A stretch of 64,000 nt of DNA from Candidatus Dormiibacterota bacterium. GTDB taxonomy: Bacteria; Chloroflexota; Dormibacteria; Dormibacterales; Dormibacteraceae. The position numbers were made by a program, and so were the translations under genes. Below are positions 24,001 through 27,179 of the stretch, piece after piece (position 1 is the stretch's first letter; each line of letters opens with the position of its first letter). The DNA lies in contig PNAG01000026.1 in the NCBI GenBank assembly GCA_003169845.1, forward strand, positions 62,001 through 126,000, read 5' to 3'. A model generated the notes under the pieces. The model worked only from the letters and a program-made list of their open reading frames with translations. It was not told the DNA's origin and did not search any database.

Positions 24001-25815
24001 CTCGGCCTGGTGCTGCAGCACGACGCCGCCTGGCACTCGCAGGTGGGGCCGCCGTTCAACGAGATGCCCGAGAACCTGGGCGGCACCGCGATCGACATCC
24101 GGAAGACCGCCAACATCCGGCCCATCCAGTCGCCGGGCACCGATCCTCCGGGCAACTTCCTGCTGCCGCTGCTGTCGCTGCCGCTCAGCGCGGACAGCTC
24201 TGGCGCGACCGCCGTGCCGATCGTCGTCACCGGCGCGCCCGGGGCCACGGTCACCTTCGACATCACCGACGGCGTCAAGCACGTCACCGGATCCGGCAAT
24301 GTCGGCGCCGCCGGCACGTTCGGTGCGACCGTGGACGTTTCGGGCCTCGCGGACGGGACCCTGACCGCGACCGCAACGCTGACCGGTGGGGGCGCGCCCA
24401 CCGCGACCGTGACGAACTACATGGGCAAGGCCAGCACAGTGCCCGCCGCCCCGGCGCTGTCGGCGCCCGTTTACGCAAACCTCGTCAACGCGAGCTCATT
24501 GCAGCTGACGATCACCGGCACGCCGAACACGCTCGTCGACTTCTGGGTCACCGACGGATACGACATCAACGGTTCCGAAGACGTGATGCCCATCAGTGGA
24601 AGCATCGTCGAGTACGTGGATGTCAGCTGGCTCAAGGAAGGCACGCTGACTGCTTCGGCAAGCCTGACCAACGCGGTCGGCAACAGCGCGGTCGTAAGCG
24701 CGACGGTGATCAAGGACACCGTTGCCCCGTACCTCGCCGTCGCGGGCGTGCCCGCGAACTACCTCACCGCAAGCAACGTGAACTCCGCCTACCTGTACGT
24801 CAACGCCGAGGTCGGCACCAAGGTCACCTACACCCTCAGCGATGGCGTGCACCTGTACACCGGCAGCAAGCAGATGAACGCCAGCGGCCAGTGGAACGTG
24901 CCGCTCAAGTTCAGCGGCCTGAACGATGGGCCGATCTACCTGAACGTCACGGCGACGGATTCCGAGGGCAACCCGAACACCTTCGCGCCCAACCTAGTCA
25001 AGGAGACCGTGGCGCCAGGAGGTTCGTTCTCCATCGGAGGCACGGTGATCAACAGCGTCGCCGCTACGAACAACCCGACGCTGGCGCTGTCGCTCGCGTT
25101 CACAGCTCCGTCAGGCATCACGGCGGTGGCCTTCTCGACCAATGGCGGCTCGACCTACGGTGCCGCGCAAGCCTATTCCGCAACAGCATCGCTTCCGCTG
25201 TCGGGCGCGGACGGCCTCTACACGATCACCATCCGGGCGACCACCAACGCTGGGAACGTAGGGACGTACACAAAGCAGGTGAGGCTTGATCGGAGCGGCC
25301 CAGCGGTGAGCAACTCGATCACAGCGCCGGCCAACGTCGGCTCCTATGACGCCGGCCAGGCGATCACGCTCACCTACAGCGCAACTGACATCGACAACGT
25401 CGCATCGGTCAGCGCTGTGCTCGACGGCACCACCCCGATGGCGAGCGGAGCGACGGTCAACACCGAGACCCTGACGCCCGGGACTCACGCCGTCGTGATC
25501 ACGAGCAACGATGGTCTGGGCAATTCGAGCTCGGTCACCATCACCATCCAGGTTCACGCCACTGTGGCGGGCCTGACCACCGCGGTGAACGACGGAGCCC
25601 GCGCCGGGAAGATCACGTCCAGCGTGACCTCGTCCCAACTGCTGTCGTACCTGTCGAGCGCCCAGGCCGCGTTGAATGCGAACAACCACGCGTCCGCGAA
25701 GACCTACCTGGCGTCGTTCGTGAGCCTGGCCCAGGCTCAGAGCGGCCTGACCATCAACGCCGGCTACGCGGCGCTGCTCGCCGGCTGGGCCAACGACCTG
25801 ATCGCACGCCTTTAG
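1..25815 (+). CDS. Giant modular secreted/surface repeat protein (5' end outside the window)
   Basis: The frame is open from base 1 to the TAG at 25813-25815, giving about 8,604 visible residues; the GTG at 400 is an internal codon, not a credible start. From N to C: a Ser/Lys/Asp/Asn-rich linker (residues 1-69), about 35 beta-strand repeats (to roughly residue 3660) with a motif like TKAxIxxGAxV followed by a Gly-rich strand pair, scattered short modules, a CBM5/12-like insert (about 2152-2209), FHA-like beta-solenoid stretches (about 4000-5500), degenerate GGxGxNxIxGG blocks (about 6747-7900), about five Ig-like domains (about 8057-8520) and a helical C-terminal domain. The content and near absence of Cys fit an extracellular adhesin or matrix protein. 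No sortase motif, S-layer domain or C-terminal membrane helix is visible at the end, so anchoring, if any, must be upstream. Function is inferred; the reading frame itself is certain. Confidence 0.9.
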   Translation, partial: SATGAAGKDTGSSTDSSGKDVNGKANDQVGNANKESQDNTGKQSSTTDTSKAKADTSDSNGNTNSSKDSNSVTVAGAAAINIVTSIIQASLADTANVTATGGALTLKTLANTDASATANGKADAAGTVGIGVGVSVNKVDITNLATTGNATVSSKGLDIEAGMLVNGQDRIQRFNGTDWSTIDTGATFPEQPAQDDLFQLTNATPATTTVDGGSQNLTGGTLKVKSTTAFGATGKTGTLKIDGIDTPCNYTVTDSTDFALTGCTTGTPDDKVTVTMTTATTVSGAGQDLSGGLLTVANTSGFDPSGSLTVTGGTGTCNYTVVDGVTFAISGCTGTPKDGAAVARVTNLPGVYKWNDSTSIWDFQIAGIPTGSALPVGLATGDYFQITKAAPATTAVDGGPQNLAGGTLTVKSTAGFNAGGGTFKVDGLSGTCTYTGTTPITFTGITGCTGNADNKATVTSAAATPEFAAGIYKWNGSSWVLQGDGLSFPTSPSNGDYYRLAEHDISAVAQSGAGGDSSKVSIAGALALNIVSNHTTANIGGSANVNAGTGDVTLKAQSSEEDTAKADSDAKSGKVGIGASAAIQVLNANETRAAIENGATLTGGGKLTVSADFHHDVQTEDKAGAAGGIAISPAVSLAIVSDKTTAYVGTGGLITVSGDVTIQAKEELSSSLDSNAKAGGKDVAVGAAVAINVIETNTVADVERSLTTTGGAVTVSATTDASSEAKSEASAKGESDSGSGGKSADKQTGDQVGKNPNTTGQTDSAGGGSSDNLPKASDSTSQGNSSASGNSGDSGGGVNVAAAVALNWARYKNHASIGNGTNTPTVTATGAVKLSAEESGGATAKATGLSVSVDGTHISAAVGINIADVTNDATVGQGSAVNGNGITVEAVNPSGKENDFIVWGFSAAGGKSDASVAGSVGVQVLSYHTEASVAPGAHLVSSGDLEVNALNKIGLQSLALAGAGSSGSSAVGGAIVVNVFPDVTTEAFIDSGTSSHVTQVDVLKGLTISAKSSLVEAPAPVVPVITLPNLSSVALAGGVSGGGAAVSGSVIVDVLSLTTTAYIAAGAQVNQHPQTGWTPGASQTISVTADDTTHMTNLAGTLSLSSSGAGVGVGLVVDVITKQVSASIGAATVSAAGDIAVTATSNENFTDLAVDAAGSSSSAAVDGSVIVLVFNAADQPVAAASVAGTVHAGANLDIEAADNISLVALAGGLAISTSAAGVAISAVVIVRNGRVEAGIAPSADIQAQGSTGLTLSATQGENYKLFAMGGAGGDSAGVAGSAVVNVTSDHTLAHVDHGAKINYDNSGAQPGEGIAVSATDTTNLLSIAGAVGVGGTAGIGAGADVEVFSKDTEASFASDITANALGNVTIDALSSENVVSISAGGSGGGTVAIALNVSVPVFNVTTKAFIDNGASSSDGANVSAGGSLRVSADESLSLDAIGGNIAAAGSASIGVAAAVPVVTKDTESWIGDYASVVADGNDSGGTSAALVVKNGTYSVTAQDTRFRGTGVSSNTIDLGYADGYSAGQEVVYDPGTGGSIGSLTPGGVYYVVPVDATHVQLADSYAHATASTPVVIPVTAGTGESNRLVPTNQAGVTKNEAPYFDPSTDVTGNQINLPYTLTLSTGDPVVYSAGGGKPIEYSTTGSAPFFPLVDGGTYYVINKGTNSYELTDSKCHATGSAGDCGGTAMTPQPFTLSVPADSGRAHSLIKQGDSPSADASVTGPRTITPGKDLGFRGVAVTATNSDNIATVGVSAAVSGGVSIGVGGAVDIITATTKARIGVSATVNCTGLSCGNLGANAGQSVLVAAADQYYGLVIAAALAGGEVSVAPGVSVGVIKRTTDAVIDTSAKVQAAADIAVVATGQESLVGVTVGIAGGIVGVGGAIGVEVMNMHVYADTGTGVTLAAGGNILIAASDKTNVVVINGAVAGGFVGIGLSVAVTSISKDTEAYVGGGSTVDARGNASTALDGIYTGQFAGAGFQTAGGFQGLAIQATSSESLFGLVIAGGGGFVGVGGAIGVSLLHVITKAFIGLNSHVNYDQAHAATLQDVNISAVDATKTLTIGGGVAGGFVGVGAGLDIGVAQTTTQAYVENGATVKAKRQVDVYALTQKNIQTYAIAVAGGFVGGAGSISVWSIGAQPTTNYSDGGGGPQPAPTCTETITGDTWCPGQTYSKGDTVIYKGVQYGSSQESNVGNTPDGSPTFWDPPQNSTAHNGGGGSSVGDADGQATGGGGGYQSILSPAGAGDASGNSNTPDNRIKGQVGGGSSSGVQGTLKTNGNAQGSITSNALQAAPIPQGTSAAINGTVIAGGDVNIGANENLNVNGIAGTAAGGVVAVGAAILILNIGEHVDAGVGGSISSGGAVSVTADMTENTFALAFVGEAGLAALGAQVAVVNDSGSQNAHIDNLAAVPNAPGGVTVEASATRTINTDAIGVSLALVAAGAAVGVVSVSGDTDATIGNVALDGTVGGVNVSAHDMLTANALVISVNAGIGGGLSAAVAFVDLSGTAKASSGAHGSVGAGGLSVTADGTRSATVQTVNVSTGVVAAGITVAHVNNSRSTEAGLTSDANINFTTPAPAKVQATSSNSADAEAPGGAAGGVQITVLIALAVISGHTTTTVNGSVTNATTILVSSLADNTVTANTFVIGVSVIGISGAVATATIDSSANIQTTVGSTSTLGGSGAITVEAKTRNAGNVATASAKGGTAGVLFAGTLFIGVATIAGNVEAHMNGAVTSGSSLDVNATETSDAEAHTFAGSLSLLGALAGSVSYADITSASHVTADAGSTANIGIGGASTFEATGTNTANATAEVISFGLVSLGVSVPTANVAAATTAGYDGTITNGGGLTVEATGHDTASVDSKPIAIGAIAGNGAAAEADITNSAQVNAGVGQDAHLTLGNKGVTVKSTVTNSTRATLDSTAFGGLAVSVMFADAHDRGGSHASFDGELVSASELKVTTDATRSASANMQVIAIAFVGAAAFVAGTTSIGDDSLAIDQASLGPNTNIHSGGTAITVTANRNASSPVETDGGAGGILGSGVLMKAVTTVTGVVKAFVDNGATVGTNAGKPGNLKLIATDYSTAAANSTVGSGALLFTAGGSDTEATVSPTVEAYLGASVKVVLADGLGHDVLLQALSNDAEAHAQSKSVGGSIGLTIGEPSATSTSQPVVHAYVGTGTSIVAGGSITVDAESLATPSGTPLTDFITAMTPDGPDGTATATCGAVADSVCFTAHGLITGDQVKYQSNGTPIGGLHDNHPYSVIVVDQNTLRFGATFDSTNAVNADSLAGSITGIDTNRAMVRFAGPHNLTTGDAVIYRIGTGGSSISSDFSDGQVLYVRVIDPNTIELYTNQSDATSAAFTFDPTFVTGNEISDSGTFSDGQHVTYQTGAPLTFDAKAVNIDSNGSGGISNPFDSSAYDIFLGFHFPAVQGAPEYGHGLSEGEPVIYQVSNGSSNIGNLTPGGTYYVHVVDAWTIQLANSYCEAVGYSFDNSCVDASLNPINRNPILIARPSDNAATQGLRPAPIGGLTDGFTYQVHRVDASNITLRNIGSSSDITLATVDSSGGSIAGDAHGNQALFIAGSTLGLGSGKQQQLYVQLTGSLPASNQELLATDGTSLRVSSPPTGTGQTTASAVGGGGAFIGVVEPSATVNIGPTLKAYLAGSVNVGGDIAITSNLVTNTSAYTENGSGGVVSISSVDSEIRGTDNNSTFIGKDFGPAGIGGDTPGVAQVDASGIKVTAGGNISLIPRTYLQSSNDAKSDSGGGFDSSSATAHTSFTDNTAAVIGKDAQVTGSTVRLDAASGGNNSTHATSFVLAFIGSSSANPHLDLTGNDTALLDGDSTATGAVTGINGVDVRAHHANNNYSDSGSHTCICFDFHFGSDGHSNVNLNDTASGHPGMTVTAGPRIILGTTTNDPSLKTPLDTSTGDGSLALFVQAEFGDLTTTVSGGGQDVSSGTLVVASTAVFGTSGTFTGEGISGTCTYSGTSATAFFGITGCTGTPINGATITSGNSVSSDGQGRNVHWNSDVIVYSGPQPLLVIAPDGTVATAVNITANGVHNPAPTDPLSAHSYVEVNDIVNHDTGDIWMQSGGGSIDGGGLIGSHYWGTFTFRQNYNSVTVINNSTRQLQLDNMTVINLTTQPKVTLNAPSVSFNADLEQNAFPTSITLTNNSASDMLFNGTIDNPIGDTEILNVGGSILAATLRGLGSLIRSNILHITASLGNIGSAATPYLNVDLVQWDGHVMVFTATAGGDINLDLLTSASDVGIVYPPVHTTVSGRGQLLTGTGPDTLSVASTGGFAGSGTFTAGGVTGNCAYTGTTASSFTGITGCTGTPADDATVTNADVINIGHIVAGNNVNIRLNTTQDAVGTQNLPGINFVVNGGAPVTYYNQFSTESLPIEKFNPGAIGGSPNPMMSTYNFTLIDAGTAVSSGINGSIDVFMNPDTAGSTNTNVIGLVQVEHLGNLNGDINGFFTLNEQSGDMRVGVIKSSDDDVTLNAPGAIYDAPVGSSNPPAAGDLPPASNPDVIGVSINLTATHGSVGQDINFLEIQSSVDRFGVLNASAPGVIRITQTTGDLHVDTVTTCFSDSATTCNNISLANDAGSITDGHNDGAGGNTPNVIGNTVDLQAFGGSIGDPLGANDLKVYSSAGTPCTRSFTLAYQDANYQNASAGERAVTATCDLAAQADNSVFITETPGPVAIAAPMDLLLALARNGNVRLTTTETGVDGNGVAGSNAFPSAGNDILLIHSGSTLVVEGSPQTVPFGLVKAQSGNVQLKAADDIVTDPSSQILATVKSGDPGTGTTDPNQPVNQTGNIDIYGDAHGAGTDPNPANGDGTVIVLRGTITPGAPAGLTRVFGNAEADTIIFDQTLLGGQTRAYGDGTPTVAGVLAGLCAGGTQCNDTFIVNRLQSMVPVGQDQGLADTLTLDGQSGTNTYTIYTTGSQFGSNNYMINVLGSHSPADGQDTLNVYGYDTYTAGAPDNTGVNLANSLEFPTNDIFLLRSVPFITGETSARPSIYEGAGQTAATAHEGFVAVLHASLNQTEAVDSNGNLVNGGLTGAFGVERVNYDSAINGGVHVYGIGGNDYFAVDDNAAPTYLDGGSGDNSFQIGQIYGLRRNAGPVASPAPPPPTFNGSGNLAAENVFDVATVATTRGWLSRGVSSPLVAQGGTGNNIFTVYSNHAVVHLEGDGGNNLFIVRGFALAQTDSAGNLILPGGCATISAPYCLPLPILTNGFSTAAETDVRTGAGSNQVEYNMNAPVSVDGGTGFNKLIILGTEFADHIVVTDHGIFGAGMYVTFRNIEVIEINALEGNDTIDVLSTPPGVAIRVIGGLGSNQINVAGDVNGNVYSQDINGTSSTINHDVLTADQLYKDLVIPGVSLSVAQASQGAVIVTEHAGGTVVSENGGSSGSIGTIDTYNVRLAQMPTGTVYVEVTAEADILLNRTGSPQGDSILLTTGNAPTIGTGKSNSDFYQHTIFDTSGLDVAKRGVVLVFDATNWQIPQLVDVGAINDPLNDGVRVYEVSHTVISSDPFFDGALVRNVEVTKIDPGTPAILVTNLGNTNTPGVYADGVANGSTTLTSLTATFVSTDVGQAIVEIDGLGKIAAGTTIATVVNATTVTLSVAAAAAAAILFSLPSRVTPPANFTDGVASGTNSFTSSSANFTLSDLGQPIAETDGGGHLAGSTVIIAVNSRTNVTLSPSIISAASGITFALTSRLAGFASFRDGGTTGGTSTFTSGAAAFNAGDIGRPIIETDSGGHIAAGTVIVAVSADSRTATLSANTLGVGAFTKIAFALSARNSSNIVLEGDSTTGIVGHYSVTLATSPSAPTTVTISPTDGYVTLSSTDLRFSQVTAPVGATAGVYAIAFSAGDYKIPVVIQVAASNLFAPFDPHNEFIGHTATAGAPEYVNSPPAVPSISATPMFFQIYSNREPNGIVQAPSGMVVTKCGDVACDFAGPGSSYVLRLTTAPTQPVNVALIADGQTDITPGGRVSNTLIGAQSTVALFTGNITITGSTIARAAGSELGSFLSEGFQVGQLITISGQAGNFTIATVSDASMTVTPSAAAGAYSGVTISRVVNHGQFTGAVTFNDCAFTVGGNCQGTLTRADGSSWLDDGFLEGQLFQINGSGPLYKIQALTGSHVQTLVVTVAVHDPTTGVESVAKLPFAGTGTTTATFRQWAAQVAFTSGNWYVPLAIPVLADPYYNVATGNANLLEFPKVPHLLSSIRGPLSVDGADPGNDHTQLAMAVMLPAETNALPFGIGIQPPESQQVNVLNVFDDGSQQDQTGQVSSTVVSGFGMGPGVDFTNHKGYVPGDPRHPTFGEPAKFPSGISFGSITIDPASGNFLTNASLSTVQVLNLMAGQGNDHITVSGSLVPGPYANSDGSLTTNGKVNTFVQGGMTLVQGGGAAQLSVVNGTFDTTATTIKRDDNLNWGDYEFAIGQELLWNGVPFGMITGVLGSTLTVAGAPPSIGAGVTGTISVFDPATRSTSSFVFAGHTITRADFRSWAEFGFAVGQSITVDGVPAGVVTALGGPTNDVLTVTGGLPASGATVAAYDPINPNAIRLGGNDITVTGGGGPGPGLTPPMLTGAFTEAVTGTSTETLTRTGGSWIADGFVYGMVLQIAGVPAWTITGVSATILALSGPNGMPAAISTGTQLIGFAPSPLVVYGSTSQDGIWYSGDAHTLSQRDFGSTPFPTQLGNGTPDFIFPVADPFKFAGNNVIDASQDFPIASLVPAGQAPNVGVPEGQVPSAGVILYGGPGNNTIYGSQASDFIAGGSGNTTIYGERGANQLLGSDGMNVDVITRALSFPTANTSVYPNADLLLCGQTPAPTCNNLIYGNAPGSGEVVTDRFADYNNVIFGADGIVTQDTREATVGVLGASRLVTGLTLVSNVATGKATLTCPTATGCFLPGDVGQLISDSYGLLGAGTTIFSVNGTGTVATLSRNALNGATTNGLSVMVFSTRAVIATLTSNAATLNNALPPNTTSSVATLTCATPCFQQTDVGLNVADASNVYISDGTVIVAVNTAGTVATLSRNAVGNVNVTPLRVVVGPPHGYCRPSGTVSNTPYCNASGTTVFGDARVEKLQTTGDILSISSTRPQNHGNDTLYGSGGDNVIVGGDGINNIQGGPGRNLIVGGSVYLDRTTHLFNYTNLRFQDLTGTQIYSNATTGTIPLGQSLNDGSPQNDPTGHGWWGDFLLLLSVPLGDPRMPQFLQDSAYKGADYIAGGPGSSMIFGESNNNIIQAHGSIDITDATAGNASNGSPSIGTVFGGAATCAFAGFYLGNRVGACRDSNNALLINPSRDNYAPLEYTATDVFTFGANTIVRSGMLSWSDFGFAVGQTITVGGVSAGVISAISFSTLTVTGNLTPGSSTATIVATDGQSYVEGGRGNNTIFANQGQNDIVGGNSDMFSLTLPSERASGSNLIFGQSGNNAGREDCGSGTINAANQCITSANGHAHDSNVIVANNGDIMRLVGTNGTYGAANGVAMSIGTLNFNYDVFGYATASERIIARAVTLLDNTPGGPDLAGQLPNPQVTGSKATNGVGDIGGTPETVDGVSLMKGSEIHAESGDAFIYGGPANDTIYGGGQNDTIITGYADNWVSGGFGDQCIIGGGGRCFVSRDSSDYGEPLYGVDKIPAGQISQLITTPGNVQQATINVLGAIKYTALLYPYNWDPTTWASPGQTNNNPTFSTGCKPNTVCPHYQPMFGHNVIYGGWGGGVIHGGPGQSAISGAEAPEIGYANNYNLNGDQLNVAPFATTPFETDWYHPFNPGNPMGWVPQTAILHGNANRATLLGKAAYFNTEDVRRKIMLNADGSNCMWVAGSTWQSCAYNWFLNFDPQDPGLPLDTKWYPGTGLPQNPVTGDKAIFGDLGNDWIVAGMGRVRVYGGWGNDVIDLRASMNVDGGLNDTPVLNPNGTPGTPAWEALAFGGGGQDILFAGTAGDRMIDWVGNHNSYFVPFGPFGMPTVSRTLQPQLPNFLYALSQSDGADQTLGPRYSGDPARNGEPFGELGLVLQHDAAWHSQVGPPFNEMPENLGGTAIDIRKTANIRPIQSPGTDPPGNFLLPLLSLPLSADSSGATAVPIVVTGAPGATVTFDITDGVKHVTGSGNVGAAGTFGATVDVSGLADGTLTATATLTGGGAPTATVTNYMGKASTVPAAPALSAPVYANLVNASSLQLTITGTPNTLVDFWVTDGYDINGSEDVMPISGSIVEYVDVSWLKEGTLTASASLTNAVGNSAVVSATVIKDTVAPYLAVAGVPANYLTASNVNSAYLYVNAEVGTKVTYTLSDGVHLYTGSKQMNASGQWNVPLKFSGLNDGPIYLNVTATDSEGNPNTFAPNLVKETVAPGGSFSIGGTVINSVAATNNPTLALSLAFTAPSGITAVAFSTNGGSTYGAAQAYSATASLPLSGADGLYTITIRATTNAGNVGTYTKQVRLDRSGPAVSNSITAPANVGSYDAGQAITLTYSATDIDNVASVSAVLDGTTPMASGATVNTETLTPGTHAVVITSNDGLGNSSSVTITIQVHATVAGLTTAVNDGARAGKITSSVTSSQLLSYLSSAQAALNANNHASAKTYLASFVSLAQAQSGLTINAGYAALLAGWANDLIARL
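628..1380 (+). repeat. Three consecutive ~65-residue paired-Cys modules
   Basis: Copies lie at 628-825, 844-1035 and 1186-1380. Each has the order VDGG/VSG, GGxLxVxST, GF or TAF, C(N/T)YT, then a hydrophobic strand and TGCTG. Two cysteines about 18-20 residues apart recur in each copy and could form a disulfide. Copies are separated by short YKWNxSxW...GDY(F/Y) stretches, which themselves recur three times. Two further copies lie far downstream at 11818-12006 and 12805-13002. Confidence 0.7.
2161..2394 (+). repeat. Low-complexity Ser/Gly/Lys/Asp linker, second copy
   Basis: About 78 residues rich in S, G, N, D and K interrupt the beta-strand repeats. The stretch resembles the linker at 1-208: both contain a K...DQVG core and both are followed by a strand beginning with V(T/N)VA(G/A)A. 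The spacing of about 2.2 kb suggests a duplicated super-repeat that continues upstream of the window. Confidence 0.6.
4507..5094 (+). repeat. Two tandem GD-x-V-x-Y / GGxYYV modules
   Basis: Copies at about 4507-4746 and 4816-5094 share an opening strand (N-x-I-D/N-L), a (G/S)A/TGDxVVY strand, a linker ending G(G/D)GxYYV and a T(H/Y)xxLxDS strand. Related copies occur at about 9670-9800, 9892-10060, 10285-10500 and 10555-10650. The module is familiar from very large bacterial surface proteins; its role is unknown. Confidence 0.6.
6454..6627 (+). other. CBM5/12-like carbohydrate-binding insert in the giant protein
   Basis: Residues about 2152-2209 read TC-x-E...DTWCPGQTYSKGD followed by TVIYKGVQY and a FWDPP end. 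This is the signature of chitin-binding type-3 (CBM5/12) modules: W, then Y-x-x-GD-x-V-x-Y-x-G-x-x-Y, then W. Two cysteines near its start could form a disulfide. It is followed by a Gly-rich linker (6640-6880). Binding to chitin or another glycan is inferred from the motif only. Confidence 0.6.
9670..10650 (+). repeat. Cluster of four GD-x-V-x-Y modules
   Basis: Four copies follow the pattern HGL-x-x-GD-x-V-x-Y, then G-L/S, then (Y/T)xVxVVD(x)NT(I/L)xL. The third (10285-10500) is closest to the pair at 4507-5094, sharing GNLTPGGxYYV and a QLANSY strand. Confidence 0.6.
11818..13002 (+). repeat. Two distant copies of the paired-Cys module
   Basis: Copies at 11818-12006 and 12805-13002 match the modules near 628-1380, including TVSG(G/R)GQ, the VAST strand, the C(T/A)Y(S/T)GT strand and GITGCTGTP. 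They sit about 11 kb from the first cluster and flank an FHA-like beta-solenoid segment (12100-12780). Confidence 0.7.
16672..17367 (+). repeat. Three tandem ~75-residue DVG-type modules
   Basis: Copies at 16672-16887, 16888-17121 and 17122-17367 each contain DG(V/G)xxGx(T/N)(T/S), a FxxxD(V/L/I)G(Q/R)xI strand, an AG(T/S)(T/V)I(I/A/V)xV strand and a T(V/A)TLS strand. Two further copies occur at 20620-20862 and 20863-21123. From memory, modules of this type also appear in phage tail and actinobacterial surface proteins. Confidence 0.7.
17992..19935 (+). repeat. Five copies of a D/E-GF-x-x-GQ module
   Basis: Copies at about 17992-18171, 18226-18423, 19216-19390, 19456-19630 and 19756-19935, and a sixth at 21910-22100, share T(I/L)xR(A/T/D), a W/F-x-(D/E)xGFxxGQ core and a (I/L)TVxGxxxG(V/T)I strand with a TLTV end. 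They are beta-rich and about 55-65 residues long. Confidence 0.65.
20239..23700 (+). repeat. Scattered degenerate RTX-like Gly-rich blocks
   Basis: Blocks at 20239-20364, 21286-21390, 22114-22190, 22684-22815, 23098-23165 and 23572-23690 carry GGxGNNxIxGG-type nonapeptides, often with N in place of the Ca-binding D. They recall haemolysin-type calcium-binding repeats but are short, dispersed and divergent, so calcium binding is uncertain. Confidence 0.55.
20620..21123 (+). repeat. Two further DVG-type modules, with cysteines
   Basis: These resemble 16672-17367 but carry TLTCPTATGCF or TLTCATPCF before the DVG strand, so each has a close Cys pair absent from the earlier three copies. Each has a GT(T/V)I(F/V)xVN strand and a VATLSRNA strand. 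Confidence 0.65.
24169..25560 (+). other. About five tandem Ig-like domains
   Basis: Segments of about 90-95 residues recur with the bacterial Ig-like pattern: an opening D(T/R)xxP or GPAVS strand, a V-x-F/Y-x-(I/L)(T/S)DG strand and a closing DGxLTAxAT or DGxYxxTIxAT strand. Approximate bounds are 24169-24438, 24442-24726, 24727-25008, 25009-25299 and 25300-25560. They probably act as a stalk for the final domain. Confidence 0.65.
25561..25812 (+). other. C-terminal helical FIMAH-like domain
   Basis: The last ~84 residues switch from beta-rich to helical. The order VAGLTTAV, GKITSSVTSSQLLSYL, AQAALNANN, AKTYLASFV and AALLAGWANDLIARL matches the FIMAH-type C-terminal domain of extracellular enzymes. 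There is no membrane helix or sorting motif after it. The family call is by pattern only. Confidence 0.5.
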
Positions 25816-25847
25816 GCGATCGACATCACGACGGAGCTGACTTTCGC

Positions 25848-27179
25848 CTAGCCGCTGACGGCGCGATCTCCAATCTCCAGCGCCGAGTCCAGGATTTCGA
25901 AGCCCTCGTCCAGCTCAGCCTCGGTGATGCACAGGGGCGGGTTCGTCATGATCGTGTTCCACCGGACGAACGTGAACAGCCCCGCGTCCAGCAGCGCCTG
26001 GCCGATCGCCTTCATCTCCGGCGAGGTGCCGTTGAACGGCGCGAGCGGCTCCATCGTGCGCTGGTCGCGCACCAGCTCGAGGGCCCCGAAAAGGCCTATC
26101 GAGCGCGTGGCGCCCACGCATGTGTGGCGCTCCTGCAGCTTCTTGTGATGCCTCGCCAGCACCGCTCCCATGCGCTGGGCGTTCCCGACCATGTCGTCCT
26201 CTTCGTAGGCCTGGATCGTGGCCAGCGCCGCCGCGCATCCCAGCGGGTGGCTGTTGTAAGTGAGCCCTCCATAGAAGACGTGGTCGTCGAAGTACGCGGC
26301 GACCTTCGGCCGCATGCCGACCGCCCCCAGCGGGACGTAGCTGCTCGTCAAGCCCTTGGCCAGCGTGATCAGGTCCGGCACGACGTCCCAGTGGTCGACC
26401 GCGAACCAGCGGCCGGTTCGCCCGAACCCGGTCATCACCTCGTCGCAAATCATCAAGATGCCGAACCGGTCGCACAGCTCCCGCACGCCCTGCAGGTAGC
26501 CGTCGGGCGGGATGAGGATGCCGTTCGTGCCTGTGATCGGCTCCAGGATGAAGGCGGCGATCGTCTGGGGGCCCTCGAGCTGAATCGTCTCCTCGAGCTG
26601 CGCCAGGGCAACCTCGGCCGATTCGGTTCCGCGCTGAATGCCGTGATATGGGTCGAGCACGTGGACCACGCCGCCCGCGAACTCGTTGGACCACCGGCGC
26701 GGATCGCCGGTGGCCTGGATCGCGCTGCCGGTCGACCCGTGATACGAGCGGTAGCGCGCCAGGATCTTGGGCCGGCCCGTGACAGTCCGAGCGATCTTGA
26801 TCGCGTTTTCGTTGGCATCCGCGCCCGCGAGCGTGAACAAGACCTTGTCGATGTCGCCGGGCAGGAGCTCGGCCAGCTTGCGGCCCAGCCGGGCGCGCGG
26901 TTCGTGCGCCATGAACGGGCTGATGTACGGGAGCCGCTCCGCCTGCTGCTTGATCGCATCGATGATCCGCCGGTCGCCGTGACCGGCGTTGACGCACATG
27001 AGCTGGCTGTTGAAGTCGATGAACCGGCGGCCGTCGACCGTCTGGAAATGGACGCCCTTTGCGCTCGCGACCGCCATCGGTTTCAGCCCGGCCTGCGCGG
27101 ACCAGTCGTACAGGGTGTGCCGGACGCACAGCTCGGAGATCTCCTCCGCGCTGAGGGCCTTGACCTGCTCGGTCACCAT
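25848..27179 (-). CDS. Class III PLP-dependent aminotransferase (taurine/beta-alanine:pyruvate type)
   Basis: The 443-residue cytosolic enzyme starts at the ATG whose complement is 27177-27179. Class III hallmarks are visible: DFNSQLMCVNAGH near residues 55-67, AGADANENAIKIAR (118-131), SYHGST (145-150), the ICDEVMTGFGRTG block with the cofactor-binding Asp246, and the PLP lysine in LAKGL at about Lys275. The N-terminal pattern most resembles taurine- or omega-amino-acid:pyruvate aminotransferases; the amino donor cannot be fixed from sequence. It converges on the giant gene with 32 nt between stops and diverges from the sensor kinase across 37 nt. There is no Shine-Dalgarno sequence, so a leaderless mRNA is likely. 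A longer frame to 27428 exists but would overlap the kinase gene. Confidence 0.85.
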   Translation of the reverse strand: MVTEQVKALSAEEISELCVRHTLYDWSAQAGLKPMAVASAKGVHFQTVDGRRFIDFNSQLMCVNAGHGDRRIIDAIKQQAERLPYISPFMAHEPRARLGRKLAELLPGDIDKVLFTLAGADANENAIKIARTVTGRPKILARYRSYHGSTGSAIQATGDPRRWSNEFAGGVVHVLDPYHGIQRGTESAEVALAQLEETIQLEGPQTIAAFILEPITGTNGILIPPDGYLQGVRELCDRFGILMICDEVMTGFGRTGRWFAVDHWDVVPDLITLAKGLTSSYVPLGAVGMRPKVAAYFDDHVFYGGLTYNSHPLGCAAALATIQAYEEDDMVGNAQRMGAVLARHHKKLQERHTCVGATRSIGLFGALELVRDQRTMEPLAPFNGTSPEMKAIGQALLDAGLFTFVRWNTIMTNPPLCITEAELDEGFEILDSALEIGDRAVSG

